This document shows positions 61,972-64,000 of a stretch of DNA of 64,000 nt, piece by piece. The stretch comes from Sedimentisphaerales bacterium (lineage in GTDB: Bacteria; Planctomycetota; Phycisphaerae; Sedimentisphaerales; Anaerohalosphaeraceae), in contig JAFGPC010000051.1 of assembly GCA_016926155.1 (NCBI GenBank), forward strand, positions 1-64,000, read 5' to 3'. A program made the position numbers and the translations under genes. The stretch's first letter is position 1. The number at the start of each line of letters is the position of its first letter. Under the pieces are notes generated by a model. That model worked only from the letters and a program-made list of their open reading frames with translations, was not told where the DNA came from and searched no databases.

Positions 61972-63222
61972 CTATTCGATTTTGTGCGGCAGGCCGCGGG
62001 GACCGTGCACAACGCAGGAGGATTCGCTTCCGATCTGACGGAACTGAACAATCATCTGCTGCTCTGCCGTGACGCCATCCTGTCGCAGGAGGGTGATGGG
62101 AATGGCTGCAATCGGTCCCAGCTTCGTTTGTCCTGTCTTGGTAATCTGTCCGATTTTCAAAATCTCGACAATGCGATCTTCCTTGTCCGGCTTAAGGATG
62201 ACCTTTCGCAGAAATTCGTCACCCCAGTTCCGACACAGAGGACACATTTTCTTAAGCTGCTCCATATCCTGCTCGATGACGGCCTGGAACATTGCCTCTA
62301 AAACCTTCTCGGCGGCTTCCTGCTGCGTCAATCCTTCAGCGGAGACACCATCCTGTGGATTGCTCAGAATGCCCAGGGCTTCTTCGGGAATCATCAACGG
62401 CTTTTCGACATATTGCACGCCGTCGGGTATGTGAGCGTCGAAGATGCTGTCCGGCAGGTTTTCATAATAGACAACCTTATAAGCTTCGAAGCCTGGCGGT
62501 CCGTGCCGGTCCAGATTCGGCCATTGTTTAAAGGTGATGGGCAGCTTGCTGGCAACGTCAAATTCGATATTCCAGGCCTGTGCTCCGTTGGCATCGATCA
62601 GGCTGCACAGCAGCAGCACGCGATCCCTTCCGGTTGCCGGGTCTTTGCCGCGAATCTGTTCGGAATTCTCCGCGCTGCCGAGCATCTCCAGCAAACGCGG
62701 ACCGAGCCATTGTGAAAAACCCACTGTCATGGCCCCTTCATAATACACTGTGTTCTGGCCGGGTTCATAGTGATAGGTCGAGCCGTTCTTCGTCCATGTG
62801 ATCGCACCCTGGCTGCCCTTGACAATGATATCCGTCGACTGACTTCGGGCCTTGTCGGCCCGCATCCAGATCTCCGCGGTACCACCGGGAAAAGCCCCGA
62901 CGATATACACCGCTCCATAATCCCTGAGTGCTTTGATTGCATCTTCCAGGGCCCAGGCCGAGGAACCGAAGCGGCTGCTGTTGAAAACGAAGAGTAAGGC
63001 CACCGCGATCATAACGACGGCGGCGAGTTTGCTGGTCTTGCTTGTCATGATCATTCTCCATGATAGGGCCCCCGGAAGGGCCGCTTGTTGTCGTTTTGTA
63101 TGCATGGTTCGCAGTGCGTCGGCGAGAACCTTTTCGTCCACCGATGCCGCTTCGGGCACAGGCAGACTTTCCAGGTAGGAACGGACATAATGCTCTGTTT
63201 TCTTTGTCTCATTCGTGTTCAT
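61972..63222 (-). CDS. Anti-sigma-like single-pass membrane protein with LolA-like domain
   Basis: The 416-aa product starts with a short cytoplasmic region (about residues 1-60), has one membrane helix (about 65-83, LAAVVMIAVALLFVF), and an extracytoplasmic domain (about 90-410) resembling outer-membrane lipoprotein sorting/LolA-like or sigma-regulator domains: AEIWMRADKARSQSTDIIVK, QWLGPRLLEMLGSAENSEQI and ITFKQWPNLDRHG. Its ATG overlaps the ECF sigma-factor stop (ATGA), which supports an anti-sigma role. The N-terminal region has no zinc anti-sigma motif. It is convergent with the GH16 gene, with the palindromic repeats between. Confidence 0.75.
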   Translation of the reverse strand: MNTNETKKTEHYVRSYLESLPVPEAASVDEKVLADALRTMHTKRQQAALPGALSWRMIMTSKTSKLAAVVMIAVALLFVFNSSRFGSSAWALEDAIKALRDYGAVYIVGAFPGGTAEIWMRADKARSQSTDIIVKGSQGAITWTKNGSTYHYEPGQNTVYYEGAMTVGFSQWLGPRLLEMLGSAENSEQIRGKDPATGRDRVLLLCSLIDANGAQAWNIEFDVASKLPITFKQWPNLDRHGPPGFEAYKVVYYENLPDSIFDAHIPDGVQYVEKPLMIPEEALGILSNPQDGVSAEGLTQQEAAEKVLEAMFQAVIEQDMEQLKKMCPLCRNWGDEFLRKVILKPDKEDRIVEILKIGQITKTGQTKLGPIAAIPITLLRQDGVTAEQQMIVQFRQIGSESSCVVHGPRGLPHKIE

Positions 63223-63758
63223 AATTCACCGTCCAGTGCCGAACGCAGTTTGTTCAGGCCATACCGGTAGCGGCTCATGGCCGTGTTTACCGAGATCCCT
63301 TTATGTCTGGCGATTTCGCGAAACCGCATCCTGCTCTGCAGATGCAGGACGATCGTTTCTCGCTGTTCCTCGGGCAGTTCCAGCATGGCCTCATGCATCC
63401 GCTGCATGACTTCACTGCGTTGCGTTGCATGCTGCGGTTCTGCTTGGGGGGTGGAGTCTTGCCGGATTTTGTCAAGCGGGACCGTCGTACGTCGCTGCAG
63501 GCTGCGGTTGTGGTCTCGTGCCCGATTGGCTACACAGATAGCCAGGAATCCTTTCAGGTTGCCCCTGAGTTGCAGATGCCCCGCCTTGCCGGCAATCTCC
63601 ACAAAGACATCATGCAGAACATCCTCGATACCACTGTTGTCATAGAGCAAAGCAGCAGCCACTTTGAGCAGATCGTCGCGATACTTCTCATAGACACGAC
63701 ACAGCGCTGTCGTATCCCTGCGATTCAACCGCCAAACCAGGATCCTGTCTTCCAGCAT
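63219..63758 (-). CDS. ECF-type RNA polymerase sigma factor
   Basis: The 179-aa product has a region 2 with CRVYEKYRDDLLKVAAALL and IEDVLHDVFVEIAGK, then LKGFLAICVANRARDHNRSL, and a region 4 helix-turn-helix with LPEEQRETIVLHLQ and FREIARHKGISVNTAMSRYR. This is a planctomycete-style ECF sigma factor. ATG 63758 is preferred; an in-frame TTG at 63773 is the alternative. No clear ribosome binding site precedes either. Its stop overlaps the anti-sigma-like gene start, so the two form a sigma/anti-sigma unit that probably senses an envelope signal. I see no adjacent target gene. Confidence 0.92.
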   Translation of the reverse strand: MLEDRILVWRLNRRDTTALCRVYEKYRDDLLKVAAALLYDNSGIEDVLHDVFVEIAGKAGHLQLRGNLKGFLAICVANRARDHNRSLQRRTTVPLDKIRQDSTPQAEPQHATQRSEVMQRMHEAMLELPEEQRETIVLHLQSRMRFREIARHKGISVNTAMSRYRYGLNKLRSALDGEL

Positions 63759-64000
63759 TTGCCAAACATCCAATCCAATATAACAATCGATTGTCCTCTA
63801 TGGAGACGGCTTAGATGATATTTTAGTCTACAATAGTTACGGTTTTTTACCAGACCGACGAGAAACCTATCCGGAGCGTGTCATCTTGGCTTTCTTGGAA
63901 TTGTTTGGTTTTTGAGCTTAAAAACTGGTAGAATACCAAGATACTTTCTTGGATTATGAATAGTGCTTCGAGCTTTAAACACACATCCTATCTTCTTTTT

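Overview
The window looks like chromosomal DNA from a planctomycete-type bacterium, most likely of the Phycisphaerae (PVC superphylum). This is inferred from gene content, since no rRNA is present. The clues are several secreted enzymes with DUF1080 modules, GH51, GH16 and PL10 polysaccharide-degrading enzymes, an ECF sigma factor overlapping a single-pass anti-sigma-like protein, HacA-type LeuC/LeuD, and many two-domain fusions. Base composition is moderate and fairly even, except around 38.0-39.5 kb, which looks A+T-richer. I see no tRNA, rRNA, CRISPR array, insertion sequence or prophage.

Layout. 0-10 kb: a truncated membrane protein, a small coiled-coil protein, clpC with a good promoter and terminator, a secreted BSP-type metallopeptidase fused to DUF1080, a zinc-ribbon/RNase HI-PurN operon, and a secreted GDSL esterase-DUF1080 protein. 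10-17 kb: two tiny coupled ORFs, a drug/metabolite exporter, a large cytosolic transglutaminase-like protein, a flavin split-barrel protein, a redoxin, a secreted TIM-barrel-like protein and a PL10 pectate lyase. 17-22.3 kb: a leucine operon (leuA, leuC, small membrane ORF, leuD, leuB) preceded by a 23-codon leader peptide rich in Leu codons. 22.3-27 kb: a secreted beta-propeller/GH51 arabinofuranosidase, a DRG/Obg-type GTPase and a DUF6485 protein. 27-31 kb (minus strand): purC, an ABC ATPase, an MFS exporter and a PHP phosphoesterase, tightly packed.

31-38 kb: a phage-type ThyX-like protein, a PfkB kinase, MgtC and a membrane acyltransferase, then three overlapping genes for GT17, TPR-GT9-like and GT2 glycosyltransferases. 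A candidate small RNA on the minus strand follows. 38-46 kb: a WD40/ankyrin gene split by a T8 tract, ftsK with an acidic tail, acylphosphatase, and a NatA/NatB-CPBP exporter. 45.5-49.3 kb (minus): a redox operon of aldo/keto reductase, FAD dehydrogenase and polyferredoxin. 49.5-64 kb: a DUF4328 protein, ppdK, an orphan sensor kinase, a lipid-related pair (CDP-alcohol transferase and scramblase-like protein), a phosphoesterase/flavin pair, an exported sugar-isomerase-like lipoprotein beside a GH16 lipoprotein, two palindromic repeats, and the sigma/anti-sigma pair.

The genes suggest a heterotroph that degrades pectin, arabinan and beta-glucan outside the cytoplasm, makes its own leucine, and uses pyruvate phosphate dikinase in central metabolism. 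The most interesting items are the leucine leader peptide, the RNase HI-PurN fusion, the candidate small RNA, the T8 frameshift gene, the chromosomal phage-type ThyX-like gene, the redox operon and the palindromic repeat pair.
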